From assembly GCA_002329665.1 (NCBI GenBank), contig DCTV01000073.1, forward strand, positions 22,574 through 53,266: a stretch of 30,693 nt of DNA. Direction: 5' to 3'. Source of the DNA: Christensenella sp. UBA1431. Lineage in GTDB: Bacteria; Bacillota; Clostridia; Christensenellales; UBA1431. The position numbers were made by a program, and so were the translations under genes. The notes beneath the pieces are model-generated. The model did no database searches, was not told where the DNA came from, and worked only from the letters and a program-made list of their open reading frames with translations. Positions 23,139 to 30,693 of this stretch are shown piece after piece (the stretch's first letter is position 1; the number at the start of each line of letters is the position of its first letter).

Positions 23139-24368
23139 ATGAAAGAACTGCAAAAAATCAAGGAACTCGACGCCCGTTATTTCATGAACACCTTCGGGCC
23201 CCGCTTCCCCGTCGCCTTCGATTCGGGCGAGGGCTGCACGCTTTTCGACACCGAAGGCAAGCCGTACATCGACTTTTTCGCGGGGATCGCCGTGAACGTG
23301 CTGGGGTACGCGCACCCACGCTTCACCGCGGCCGTGCAGGAACAGTGCGCAAGGCTCATACACACCTCCAACTTTTATTATGTCGGGCCTCAGGCCAGGC
23401 TCGCGCAGGCCCTCGTAACCCACAGCTGCGCCGACCGCGTTTTCTTCACCAACTCGGGCGCGGAGGCGAACGAGGGCGCCATCAAGCTCGCGCGCAAATA
23501 CTTCTACGAAAAGGGTGAGAAACGCTACGAGATCATCACGGCGAAGCACTCGTTCCACGGGCGCACGCTCGCCGCGCTCGCGGCGACAGGACAGGAAAAG
23601 TACCACGCCCCCTTCGAGCCCATGCCGCCCTCCTTCAGATACGTGCCCTACGACGACGCCGCGGCCGTGGAAGCCGCCGTCAACGAGACGACCTGCGCCG
23701 TCATGCTCGAGCCGATACAGGGCGAAGGCGGCGTGATCGAGCCGGGCGAAGGGTATCTTCAGGCGGTGCAGGACATTTGCCGCCGCCACGGCCTTTTGTT
23801 CATACTCGACGAGGTCCAGACCGGGATGGGGCGCACGGGCAAGCTCTTCTGCCACGAGCAATGCGGGGTGGAGCCGGACATCATCACGCTGGCCAAGGCG
23901 CTCGGAAACGGCGTGCCCATCGGCGCCTTCCTCGCGAAACAGGAGGCGGCGGCTGCGTTCAAGCCAGGAGACCACGGCTCGACCTTCGGCGGCAACCCGC
24001 TTTCGTGCACGGCGGGGCTCGCTGTCCTGCACGAGCTGTTGAGCACGAACCTGCTCGAACACACGCAGAAGACCGGCGCGTACTTCAAAGAAGCGCTAAC
24101 AAAGCTCATGGGCAGCCACAGCGTCATCGCCGGCGTGCGCGGCAGGGGGCTCATGCTGGGCATGCAGCTCGCCGACAAGGTCCCGGCCAGGGAGATCGCG
24201 CTCAAGGCGCTGAAAAAAGGCTTCGTCATCGGCACGGCGGCGGGCAACACGCTGCGGTTCGTGCCCCCGCTCGTCATCCAGCGCGGACACATCGACGCGC
24301 TGACCAGATGCCTCGATTCCGTCTTCAAAAGCCTTAATCACCAAACACCGAAGGAGGGGACAAAATGA
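23139..24368 (+). CDS. argD: Acetylornithine aminotransferase
   Basis: A 409-aa class III PLP aminotransferase that converts N-acetylglutamate semialdehyde to N-acetylornithine. TNSGAEANEGAIKLAR (104-119) binds the cofactor phosphate, D224 (LDEVQTG) contacts the pyridine nitrogen, and K253 (LAKALGNG) is the Schiff-base lysine. AAGGAGG lies nine bases before ATG 23139; an ATG five bases earlier is out of frame. The stop overlaps the argF start by four bases (ATGA). Confidence 0.94.
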   Translation: MKELQKIKELDARYFMNTFGPRFPVAFDSGEGCTLFDTEGKPYIDFFAGIAVNVLGYAHPRFTAAVQEQCARLIHTSNFYYVGPQARLAQALVTHSCADRVFFTNSGAEANEGAIKLARKYFYEKGEKRYEIITAKHSFHGRTLAALAATGQEKYHAPFEPMPPSFRYVPYDDAAAVEAAVNETTCAVMLEPIQGEGGVIEPGEGYLQAVQDICRRHGLLFILDEVQTGMGRTGKLFCHEQCGVEPDIITLAKALGNGVPIGAFLAKQEAAAAFKPGDHGSTFGGNPLSCTAGLAVLHELLSTNLLEHTQKTGAYFKEALTKLMGSHSVIAGVRGRGLMLGMQLADKVPAREIALKALKKGFVIGTAAGNTLRFVPPLVIQRGHIDALTRCLDSVFKSLNHQTPKEGTK

Positions 24369-25336
24369 TCCTCGAACAATACAGCGCAAAGGCACCGTTC
24401 ACTTCCACGCATCTGCTGTGCCTGCAGGAATATACCGAAGACGAGATATTACAGATCCTCTCGCTGGGCCTCGACCTGAAAAAGAAGCTGAAGGAAGGGA
24501 CGCCCCACCGGCTGCTCGGGGGGAAAACGCTCGCGATGATCTTCGCAAAGTCCTCCACGCGCACCCGCGTGTCTTTCGAAGCCGGCATATTCCAGCTCGG
24601 CGGCACGGCCCTCTGCCTGAACGCCGGCGACATCCAGCTCGGGCGCGGCGAGAGCGTACGGGACACGGCCGAGACCATCTCGCGCATGGTCGACGGGATC
24701 ATGATACGCACGTTTGCCCAGCAGGACGTGCTCGAACTCGCCAGATACAGCCGCGTGCCCGTCATCAACGGCCTGACCGACGCGTACCACCCCTGCCAGG
24801 CGCTCGGCGACATGCTCACCCTCTACGAGAACAAGGGCGCGTTCAGGGGATTAAAGCTCGCTTTCGTCGGCGACGGGAACAACGTGTGCCATTCGCTCAT
24901 GATCGCCTGCACCAAGCTCGGCGTAAGCGTATCCGTCGCGCACCCCGAAGGCTACGCCCCCGACGCCCTCGTTATCGAGTTCGCGCGGATGAACGCGAAG
25001 AAGACGGGCTGCACCGTCGAAACCGGCACCGACGCCGTTGCGGCCGCGCGCAACGCGGACGCCGTGTACACCGACGTCTGGGCGAGCATGGGCCGGGAGG
25101 ACGAGGCGAAGGAACGCAGGGCGTTCTTTTCTCCCTATCAGGTGAACGAGACGCTGATGGCGGCCGCCAAGCAAGACGCGGTCTTCATGCACTGCCTGCC
25201 CGCCCACGTGGGCGAGGAGGTAACGGAGGGCGTGATGTACGGGCCGCAGTCCGTCGTTTTCGAAGAGGCCGAGAACCGCCTGCACGCCCAGAAAGCCGTG
25301 ATGGCCATCCTCATGGGGAAGGCTGACGGGGCATGA
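24365..25336 (+). CDS. argF: Ornithine carbamoyltransferase
   Basis: A 323-aa carbamoyltransferase that makes citrulline from ornithine and carbamoyl phosphate. The carbamoyl-phosphate loop STRTR is at 64-68, HPCQ at 142-145, the ornithine-contacting SMG at 241-243 and HCLP at 276-279. These set it apart from aspartate carbamoyltransferase and from N-acetylornithine carbamoyltransferase. It overlaps argD upstream and the GNAT gene downstream by four bases each, so translation is coupled along the operon. Confidence 0.95.
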   Translation: MILEQYSAKAPFTSTHLLCLQEYTEDEILQILSLGLDLKKKLKEGTPHRLLGGKTLAMIFAKSSTRTRVSFEAGIFQLGGTALCLNAGDIQLGRGESVRDTAETISRMVDGIMIRTFAQQDVLELARYSRVPVINGLTDAYHPCQALGDMLTLYENKGAFRGLKLAFVGDGNNVCHSLMIACTKLGVSVSVAHPEGYAPDALVIEFARMNAKKTGCTVETGTDAVAAARNADAVYTDVWASMGREDEAKERRAFFSPYQVNETLMAAAKQDAVFMHCLPAHVGEEVTEGVMYGPQSVVFEEAENRLHAQKAVMAILMGKADGA

Positions 25337-25839
25337 AGAGGCTGGCGATACGCGAGGCCGCGCTCGCGGACGCGGACGCCGTTTTCCACATCACGGCCGA
25401 GGCGTTCAAAAAATACGCCGCCGGGATCGAGGCGCCGGAATCGGTGGAGGCCCTGAAGGAAACGAGGGAAGACGTCCTTTCGGACATCGAAAACAAGACG
25501 GTATTAATCGCCTGTCTCGACGGCGAACCGGCGGGTTCCGTGCGGTTTCGGGCGTTCGATTCCTACGCGCACGTCACCCGCTTCGGCGTCAAGCTCATGG
25601 CCCAGGGCTACGGCGCGGGGCGCGCGCTCATTTGCGAGGTGGAAAGGCGGTGCCGGGAGCTCGGGCTCAAGGCGGTCCTGTTGCACGCCTCTTCGCGGAT
25701 CCACAGCCTGATGCGGTTCTACTACGACCACGGCTTCTTCGTCCACTCGACCACCACCGAGCGCGGCTACATCCGCGCGCTGATGGTGCTCGAACTCGAG
25801 CCGTGCAACGGATTGGATTACGGAAAGTTGTTGGTGTAG
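25333..25839 (+). CDS. GNAT-family N-acetyltransferase in the arginine operon
   Basis: A 168-aa GNAT acetyltransferase. The acetyl-CoA pyrophosphate loop is QGYGAG (91-96), followed by the long helix and the RFYYDHGFF motif common in the fold. Its ATG overlaps the argF stop (ATGA), so it is the last gene of the arg operon. The operon lacks argJ and argA, which makes this a candidate N-acetylglutamate synthase of the short, GNAT-only kind. That role is inferred from position; a general acetyltransferase carried in the operon is the alternative. A strong terminator follows. Confidence 0.85.
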   Translation: MKRLAIREAALADADAVFHITAEAFKKYAAGIEAPESVEALKETREDVLSDIENKTVLIACLDGEPAGSVRFRAFDSYAHVTRFGVKLMAQGYGAGRALICEVERRCRELGLKAVLLHASSRIHSLMRFYYDHGFFVHSTTTERGYIRALMVLELEPCNGLDYGKLLV

Positions 25840-25854
25840 AAAAAAAGTATAAGC

Positions 25855-25880
25855 CCGGGACGAAAGTCCCGGACTTTTTC
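25855..25880. terminator. Arginine operon terminator
   Basis: CCGGGAC-GAAA-GTCCCGG followed by ACTTTTT on the plus strand. A run of seven or eight A on the left makes it usable for the convergent HD-domain gene as well. Confidence 0.88.
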
Positions 25881-25911
25881 AATGCGGTAAAATGAGTTTG
25901 CTCAGGTAGTC

Positions 25912-26490
25912 CTAATTCAACTCATCCAGCGTCAGTTCGAACGCCGGGGCGAACTCGCGCATGAAATACTTGACCTCAGGCGCGTCCATCTTTTGTATGT
26001 CCGCCAGGATGTTTTCCTTCGCGCGCATGAACTCGGCGTTTCCCATGCTGAGTTCCTCGACGCATTTTAGGTAGGCGCAGATACGGTCCGCCCGCTTCAC
26101 GACGCGCCATTCCTCGCCCGACCTGCCTTCCTTTGAAAGCAGCGGCGCGTAGTCTTTTTGCAGTTCCTCGGGCAGCATGTCCAGCAGCCTTTGGTTGGCG
26201 ACCTCCTCGATATGCTTATATGCCGTTTTGATCTCACGATTGAAATACTTGATCGGCGTTACCAGGTCCCCGGTGATCACCTCGCCCGCCTCGTGGAAGA
26301 GGGCGAGTTCCAGCACGCGGCGCACGTCTACGTTTCCGCCGAACAGGGCGTTTTTCACTGTGGCCAGCGCGTGCGCGATCATCGCCACCTGCAGGCTGTG
26401 TTCCTGCACGTTTTCTTCGCGGGTGTTGCGCATCAGCCCCCACCGCTTGATGTGTTTCATCTTGGACAGGTACGCAAGGAAATTGATCAT
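25912..26490 (-). CDS. HD-domain 5'-deoxynucleotidase, YfbR-like
   Basis: A 192-aa HD-superfamily phosphohydrolase that resembles YfbR, which dephosphorylates deoxynucleoside monophosphates. H31 (EHSLQVAMIAH), H66, E70 and the GDLVTPIKYF block (74-83) and D135 (RADR) align with YfbR catalytic residues. The HD pair itself reads HE (H66-E67), a conservative but uncommon change. The start ATG 26490 follows GGGAGG; a longer in-frame version starting at 26544 lacks a comparable site. It lies 103 bp downstream of the phosphoglucose isomerase gene on the same strand. Confidence 0.85.
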   Translation of the reverse strand: MINFLAYLSKMKHIKRWGLMRNTREENVQEHSLQVAMIAHALATVKNALFGGNVDVRRVLELALFHEAGEVITGDLVTPIKYFNREIKTAYKHIEEVANQRLLDMLPEELQKDYAPLLSKEGRSGEEWRVVKRADRICAYLKCVEELSMGNAEFMRAKENILADIQKMDAPEVKYFMREFAPAFELTLDELN

Positions 26491-26593
26491 GGTCCCTCCC
26501 ATATTAGGCCGAATACAGCGGTTTATCATGTGAACTATCACCACACGCCCCGATGTCCGGGCGCCGTATTAAGTCCTATCCCCCACTCGTCCG

Positions 26594-27994
26594 CTACAGG
26601 ATGTAGCGGGGCTGCCGCGGCCTGCGCGCGTCGAGTTCAGCCTTCTTCTCCTCGTACCCCGGCTTGCCCAGCATCGCGTAGGTCGCGTCCTTCCCTTCCT
26701 CGACGCCCGGCTGGTCAAACGCGTCGATGTTCAACAGTTCCCCCGCGAACGCCGTCTGCACCTCGTAATAGGCGATGAGCTGGCCGATGCTGTCCGCGCT
26801 TACCTCGGGCAGCCAGACCGTCTGGCTCGGGCGGCCCGCTTTGCACAGGGCGTACTCCGTGGAAAACTGTTCCGCGTGTATGAGGTCTTTGAGCGTGTGC
26901 CCGCCAAGGAAGCTGATGCCCGTGATGTCCGGATACGCGTTGGGGATGTAAACGTTTGCGCGGTACTCCTCCGCCCCTATGAACGTGACCACCTTGTCGT
27001 CCGGGCCTTCTGTATAGAGCTGGAGCTGCGAGTGCTGGTCCGTCACGCCCAGCGCCTTGACCGGCGTCTGCCCGCAAAACACGGTGCGCCCGTCCCTGTC
27101 GCACCGCTTCCCGAGCGACTCCGCCCAGAGCTGGGCGTACCAGTCCGCGAAGTATTTCAGCGCGTCAACATAGGGCATCATCACCGATATGTTTCGGCCT
27201 TTTTTCATGTACAGCACCTGCAGCACCGCGCCGAGGTACGCGGGGTTTTTCCACACGTCCGGTTCGCTGCAGCGCGCGTCCATCCTCGCGGCGCCGTTGA
27301 GCAGGGCACGAACGTCTATGCCCGCGACGGCCGCGGGCAGCAGGCCGACAGGGCTAAGTTCCGAAAAACGGCCGCCCACGCCCTCCGGTATCACGAAGGT
27401 TTTGCAGCCCTCGCGCTTCGCGATGGCGTTCAGGTTCCCCTTTTCGGCGCCGGTCGCGATGACGACGCGCTCGCCGATGCCCTCCGGGAAGACCTCGCGC
27501 AGGAGCTGTATGACGATCATCGTCTGGGCCATCGTCTCGGACGTGGCCCCCGATTTGGAGACGGCGTAGAACAGCGTGCGCCTTATATCTATCGCGTCGA
27601 GGAGCGCTTTCATGCGCTCGGGGTCTATGTTGTCTTCGATATAGACCCTCGGGCCGCCGCGCCGCGAAGCTTCGATTTCGTTATAGCGCGCGGGCTCAAG
27701 CGCCGTGTGCACCGCCAGCGGGCCGAGCGCGGACCCGCCGATGCCCAGCAGGACGAAGGCGTCGAACCGCTCCCTCGCCCGGTCCGCCACGCTTTGAATC
27801 TCTTTTACGGCTTCGCCCTGGCTGTAAGGCAGGTCGCGCCAGGCCATTTCACCGCGCCTGACGTCCATGCTGCGCGCCGCCCGGCCGATCTCGTCCGCCA
27901 TCGCTTCGATCTCGCGCTCCGCAATGCCCTGCGGCCCGATCATCTCCCGCATCATATGGTTGAAACAGAAGCGCAGGTCTTTTTGTTCCTCCAT
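26594..27994 (-). CDS. pgi: Glucose-6-phosphate isomerase
   Basis: A 466-aa glycolytic isomerase interconverting glucose-6-phosphate and fructose-6-phosphate. It shows GIGGSALGP in the first SIS domain, SKSGATSET as sugar-phosphate loop, and the PGI signature GGRFSELSPVGL; QHSQLQLYTEGP carries further active-site residues. ATG 27994 is chosen because an extended -10 lies inside the longer open frame, placing the transcript start downstream of the ATG at 28069. The ribosome site before 27994 is weak (AAGG). Confidence 0.93.
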   Translation of the reverse strand: MEEQKDLRFCFNHMMREMIGPQGIAEREIEAMADEIGRAARSMDVRRGEMAWRDLPYSQGEAVKEIQSVADRARERFDAFVLLGIGGSALGPLAVHTALEPARYNEIEASRRGGPRVYIEDNIDPERMKALLDAIDIRRTLFYAVSKSGATSETMAQTMIVIQLLREVFPEGIGERVVIATGAEKGNLNAIAKREGCKTFVIPEGVGGRFSELSPVGLLPAAVAGIDVRALLNGAARMDARCSEPDVWKNPAYLGAVLQVLYMKKGRNISVMMPYVDALKYFADWYAQLWAESLGKRCDRDGRTVFCGQTPVKALGVTDQHSQLQLYTEGPDDKVVTFIGAEEYRANVYIPNAYPDITGISFLGGHTLKDLIHAEQFSTEYALCKAGRPSQTVWLPEVSADSIGQLIAYYEVQTAFAGELLNIDAFDQPGVEEGKDATYAMLGKPGYEEKKAELDARRPRQPRYIL

Positions 27995-28030
27995 CGCCTT
28001 AAGCCAAACCTTTCCCCTGTACTTTTCTAG

Positions 28031-28039
28031 ATTATACCA
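28031..28039 (-). promoter_or_regulatory. Extended -10 of pgi
   Basis: TGGTATAAT on the minus strand is an extended -10. The -35 region is poor. It lies about 37 bp upstream of the chosen pgi start. Confidence 0.5.
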
Positions 28040-28095
28040 TGCATGCGCGTCCTTTTCGATCGCATACATATCACTATACCCGCTCCAAGGAAGTG

Positions 28096-28635
28096 ATGCC
28101 TTTGCCGCCCGTCATGAAAAGCCCGTTCAAGTTTCGCTTATTCGCGGCCGTTTTATGCGCGCTCCTCGTATTCTCCGTCGCGGCGCTGGTCTTTATCCCC
28201 GAAGCCGCCGTGACCGTGTTCGAGCCGGACCCCGTCTATTCGCCCGGCGGCGAGATCGTTCCCCAGGTCCTCGACGGCATGAGCATGACCCCCATCGAGG
28301 GGGCCGAAGTCATCGTCGTGGAAACCGGGGGCCGGTATCGCACGAAAGCCGACGGCAAAACGGAGCCTTTGCGCGTGCCCGTCATCGAAGACAAACGTTT
28401 TTCGGATATCCTGAAAAAGCCGTGGGGGGAGATCACGCTGATCGTCCACAAGGACGGTTACGCCGACTACGTGCTCTTTTACGCGCAGATATGGGAGAAC
28501 CAGCGCCGCGAAGGTCCGCGCGTCCTCCTTTTCAAAGCCGACGAACAGGCCGGGGAACACCCGTTCTCCGTAGTGGAGGGCCCGCAGCGGCTGTGGGTGA
28601 GCGCGCTCGTCAAAAAGTTCATACCGGGGCCGTGA
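28096..28635 (+). CDS. Membrane-anchored protein of unknown function
   Basis: A 179-aa protein with a short basic N-terminus, one transmembrane segment (about 14-35, rich in A, L, V and F) and an outside domain of about 140 residues. The pattern EGAEVIVVETGGRYRTKADGK followed by VHKDGYADY suggests a carboxypeptidase-regulatory-like or other beta-sandwich fold; this is only a resemblance. The start is uncertain: ATG 28096 has AAGG at five bases, TTG 28102 has AAGTGAT, and ATG 28117 begins MKSPFKF. It is divergent from pgi, and its end overlaps the convergent epimerase-like gene by 17 bp. Confidence 0.7.
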   Translation: MPLPPVMKSPFKFRLFAAVLCALLVFSVAALVFIPEAAVTVFEPDPVYSPGGEIVPQVLDGMSMTPIEGAEVIVVETGGRYRTKADGKTEPLRVPVIEDKRFSDILKKPWGEITLIVHKDGYADYVLFYAQIWENQRREGPRVLLFKADEQAGEHPFSVVEGPQRLWVSALVKKFIPGP

Positions 28636-29440
28636 ACGCCTCTTTCACCTTGGCGTAGCTCTCGCCGAGCTCCTCAAACGTCCGGTAATTGTCCGAGTAG
28701 ACCTCGAGGATCACCGCGCCGCCGTATCCGCAGCGCTCCAGCCCGGACCTGAGCCAGGCCATGTCCAGTTCGCCGGCGCCGGGCAGGCAGGTGAGCACCC
28801 TGCCGTCCTCGGTATGGCGGTAGTCGCACAGGTGCACGTTGGCGATGAGCGGCCCCATGTCCTCCATGTACTCGGCCACCGTGCGCCCCGACATCACCGC
28901 CTGCTTGATGTCCAGCGTGAAGTACAGGTTTTCGCTCTTCACGTGTTCCAGCAGGCGCTTGGCGAACCGCTCGTGCCCGTACGCGCACCAGTGCACGTTC
29001 TCCCACGTGAAGCGCAGCCCGTACTGCGCGGCCATGTCCGCGAGCCCGGATACGATGGCGCCCATGCGCTCGTAGTCGCTCAGGAGCCTGAGCGTCCGCC
29101 TGAACGCCGGCGGCCCGTGGAACACGTAGATGCCGGCGCCCAGCGTGCGCGCGGCCGAGAAGACCTTTTCCATGAGCTCGCGCGCGTCCTTCTGCTGGCG
29201 CCCGTTTATGGAGAAGAGCTGCGGCTCGAACTGGGTGGACATGGCGTGAACCGAACGTACGGCGAGCCCTTTTGCGTCCGCCCTGTCGCGGAGCATGCGC
29301 GCGAAGTCCTGTTCGTACTCGCTGTACGTGTCCAGGAATATCTCGCATACGGGTGCGCCCATCTTTGCTATGTGGTCCACGGCCTCTTCGGTGAACGCCT
29401 TCCCGAAAAAGCAGGCCGTGGAGATACCCGTTTCCATCAT
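28619..29440 (-). CDS. TIM-barrel sugar phosphate isomerase/epimerase-like protein
   Basis: A 273-aa protein of the xylose-isomerase-like TIM-barrel superfamily. Likely metal ligands at barrel strand ends are E147 (WENVH), D177 (LDIKQ), H203 with D206 (VHLCDY) and E246 (LEVYSD); PGAGELD (220-226) is a frequent family turn. The substrate cannot be told; sugar, inositol and endonuclease IV-like members share the fold. ATG 29440 overlaps the stop of the upstream adenosyltransferase-like gene (ATGA), so the two are co-translated. Confidence 0.82.
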   Translation of the reverse strand: MMETGISTACFFGKAFTEEAVDHIAKMGAPVCEIFLDTYSEYEQDFARMLRDRADAKGLAVRSVHAMSTQFEPQLFSINGRQQKDARELMEKVFSAARTLGAGIYVFHGPPAFRRTLRLLSDYERMGAIVSGLADMAAQYGLRFTWENVHWCAYGHERFAKRLLEHVKSENLYFTLDIKQAVMSGRTVAEYMEDMGPLIANVHLCDYRHTEDGRVLTCLPGAGELDMAWLRSGLERCGYGGAVILEVYSDNYRTFEELGESYAKVKEAFTAPV

Positions 29441-29949
29441 GCCCCGGCGCCCTTTTCCCGTGCGTGCAGGGAGCACAGAAGGACGTGCACGGCGCTCGAG
29501 AGGACGTTGAGCGCGTCTACGATGTCGTCGCGGTCGTCGAGGGCGCGCACGGCGGCGCGCTCGGCGGACCGGGCCTGCGTGCGCACGAGGTTCACGTACG
29601 CCAGAAGCTCCGACGTGCCTTCGCCGAGGTCGGGGTGGCCGCCGGGCGGGCGGTGCGAGAGGCGGTGTATCTCCCCGTACGAACGCCCCAGTAACGGCCC
29701 GGGCTCAAGCGGCCGCCCCGAGGCGTGCGCGCCGGTGACGCCGCGGGCGAACCTCTGCAGCTCTATCAGGTCCCTGGCCAGCGCGTGCTCGCCTTCCTTT
29801 CGCGCAACGGCGGCCGCCAGTATAATCATGGCGTCCAGCGTGTCCATGCGCCCGCGGAATTCGATCCCGGGGTGGTCCTTCTCCACGACGGCTTCGGGCG
29901 CGTCCTTCCCCGCCGGATACAGGCAGGTCTCGCGCGATGTCTTTTTCAT
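29437..29949 (-). CDS. Cobalamin adenosyltransferase-like protein (EutT/PduO type)
   Basis: A 170-aa mostly helical protein that resembles ATP:cob(I)alamin adenosyltransferases. HPGIEFRGRMDTLDA (26-40) aligns with the EutT HPRIAFRG-DTL region, and LVRTQARSAER (121-131) with the RT-x-x-R-x-A-E-R helix that carries catalytic arginines in PduO-type enzymes. It lacks the N-terminal part of full EutT. No ethanolamine or propanediol genes are nearby, so the client enzyme is unknown and activity is not assured. ATG 29949 follows AAGGAG; the longer frame crosses the promoter. Confidence 0.65.
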   Translation of the reverse strand: MKKTSRETCLYPAGKDAPEAVVEKDHPGIEFRGRMDTLDAMIILAAAVARKEGEHALARDLIELQRFARGVTGAHASGRPLEPGPLLGRSYGEIHRLSHRPPGGHPDLGEGTSELLAYVNLVRTQARSAERAAVRALDDRDDIVDALNVLSSAVHVLLCSLHAREKGAGA

Positions 29950-29985
29950 ACGGAATACGCTCCTTACCCTGTGTTTTCCCCTGCT

Positions 29986-30014
29986 ATTGTATGTGCGCCC
30001 CGCCGGGGTGTCAA
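29986..30014 (-). promoter_or_regulatory. Promoter of adenosyltransferase-epimerase operon
   Basis: TTGACA (30014-30009) and TACAAT (29991-29986) are 17 bp apart on the minus strand, giving a leader of about 30 nt. Confidence 0.75.
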
Positions 30015-30061
30015 CCGCGTGTCGCAAGGCGAAAACGCGCCGTTTCGGCATACGGACGCAC

Positions 30062-30092
30062 GCAAGGCACGCCTTATGCCGGCATGCCTTGC
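30062..30092. other. Hairpin downstream of clpC
   Basis: GCAAGGCA and TGCCTTGC pair around a TGCCGGCA-containing loop 14 bp after the clpC stop. There is no T-run on the minus strand; it is perhaps a weak terminator or a 3' stabiliser. Confidence 0.35.
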
Positions 30093-30105
30093 AGCTTTAC
30101 GTTTA

Positions 30106-30693
30106 TCAGACTTTCTCTTCCTCGAGGGCGGGTTCCTCTTTCTTGAAGGACAGCTTCCCGTCGTCCATGTACGCTACGATGCTGTCGCCGATGTTCACGC
30201 TGCCCGCGAGGAGTTCCTCGGAGAGCGCGTCCTCCACGCGCTGCTGTATGGCCCGCCTAAGCGGCCGCGCCCCGTAGACCGGGTCGAACCCGACCCTTGC
30301 GAGGTAATCCACGACCTCGTCGGTGACCCTGATGCGGATGTCGCGTTCCCTCAGGCGCTTTGCGACGTTTTGGAGCATCAGGCCCGCGATTTTGCGCGTG
30401 TGCTCTTCATCGAGCGGGTGGAACACGATGATGTCGTCAACGCGGTTTAAAAATTCGGGCTTGAACGTGCGCTTGAGTTCCTCCAGCAGCACTTCCTTCG
30501 TGCGCTCGAACCCGCCCTTATCGTCATCCGGGCCGAAGCCCATCCTGCGCCGTTTGCCGATCTCGCTCGCGCCGACGTTGGAGGTCATGATGACCACGGT
30601 GTTCTTGAAGTCGACCGTGCGGCCTTTCGCGTCGGTCAGCCGCCCGTCCTCCATCACCTGCAGCAGGATGTTGAACACGTCGGGATGGGCCTT
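30106..30693 (-). CDS. clpC: ATP-dependent Clp protease ATPase ClpC, C-terminal part
   Basis: The 3' end of a Hsp100 unfoldase gene that runs off the right edge; 195 codons are visible. They cover the end of the second AAA+ module (KAHPDVFNILLQVMEDGRLTD, with the TSNVG sensor-1 region and the FLNRVDD arginine-finger region) and the D2 small domain with GARPLRRAIQQ (sensor 2). The acidic, short tail without a long extension fits ClpC better than ClpB. ClpC feeds substrates to ClpP and in Bacillota is usually under CtsR; that promoter is outside the window. Confidence 0.9.
   Translation of the reverse strand, partial: KAHPDVFNILLQVMEDGRLTDAKGRTVDFKNTVVIMTSNVGASEIGKRRRMGFGPDDDKGGFERTKEVLLEELKRTFKPEFLNRVDDIIVFHPLDEEHTRKIAGLMLQNVAKRLRERDIRIRVTDEVVDYLARVGFDPVYGARPLRRAIQQRVEDALSEELLAGSVNIGDSIVAYMDDGKLSFKKEEPALEEEKV

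Noticed and set aside
22941..24062. 373-aa minus-strand open frame opposite argB and argD
   Set aside because: Antisense to two enzymes with complete catalytic motifs.
28814..30277. 487-aa plus-strand open frame across three minus-strand genes
   Set aside because: It spans the ends of two genes and a promoter, and the translation has no recognisable domain; the opposite-strand genes have clear families and coupled starts.

Overview
The window looks like a chromosomal segment of a GC-rich Bacillota, most likely a clostridial lineage. The GC content, judged by eye, is well above 50% in genes and drops sharply in a few intergenic stretches. The assignment rests on several signals: a T-box leader before a short archaeal/eukaryal-type prolyl-tRNA synthetase, a perfect HrcA/CIRCE operator, a leader matching the NiCo (czcD) riboswitch, a SorC-family regulator, a ClpC-type ATPase, and frequent GTG/TTG starts behind extended GGTGAT Shine-Dalgarno sites. 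I cannot name the species. No phage, IS, CRISPR, rRNA or tRNA gene was found.

Layout. (1) 59-5138: a catabolic cassette on the minus strand (FGGY sugar kinase, DeoC-like class I aldolase, iron alcohol dehydrogenase) and a divergent SorC regulator. Both directions have TTGACA-N16-TAAAAT promoters. The logic kinase > aldolase > aldehyde reduction resembles fucose/rhamnose breakdown, but the sugar is unknown. (2) 5428-8229: a P-type cation ATPase with a non-classical M4 motif (PEEFP), behind a strong promoter and a leader that matches the NiCo riboswitch and ends in an intrinsic terminator. (3) 8424-11854: a fused MEMO-AMMECR1 protein with its radical SAM partner, a GIN-domain lipoprotein and a stand-alone ATP-cone protein. 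(4) 11855-12563: a 700-bp gene-free, AT-rich gap that holds a strong terminator, a ~256-nt minus-strand element with an 11-bp closing stem and its own promoter (candidate structured RNA), and a cluster of perfect palindromes. (5) 12564-14021: a cytidylate-kinase-like protein fused to a nuclease-like domain, followed directly by hypoxanthine phosphoribosyltransferase. (6) 14112-16627: htpG and hsp20, the latter under CIRCE control. (7) 16731-19086: a TetR regulator and short-chain dehydrogenase operon facing a second dehydrogenase across a palindrome-rich operator region. (8) 19206-20951: proS with T-box. (9) 21119-25839: arginine operon argC-argB-argD-argF plus a GNAT gene, with a TGCAT-N4-ATGCA ARG box in the promoter; argJ and argA are absent here. 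(10) 25912-30693: an HD-domain nucleotidase, glucose-6-phosphate isomerase, a membrane-anchored unknown protein, a TIM-barrel epimerase-like enzyme, a EutT/PduO-like cobalamin adenosyltransferase, and the C-terminal end of clpC running off the right edge.

The observations most worth following are the NiCo-like leader paired with an atypical P-type ATPase, the unassigned structured element at 12109-12364, and the kinase-like/nuclease-like fusion next to hpt. Positions 1-58 lie downstream of the alcohol dehydrogenase and hold nothing I can support.
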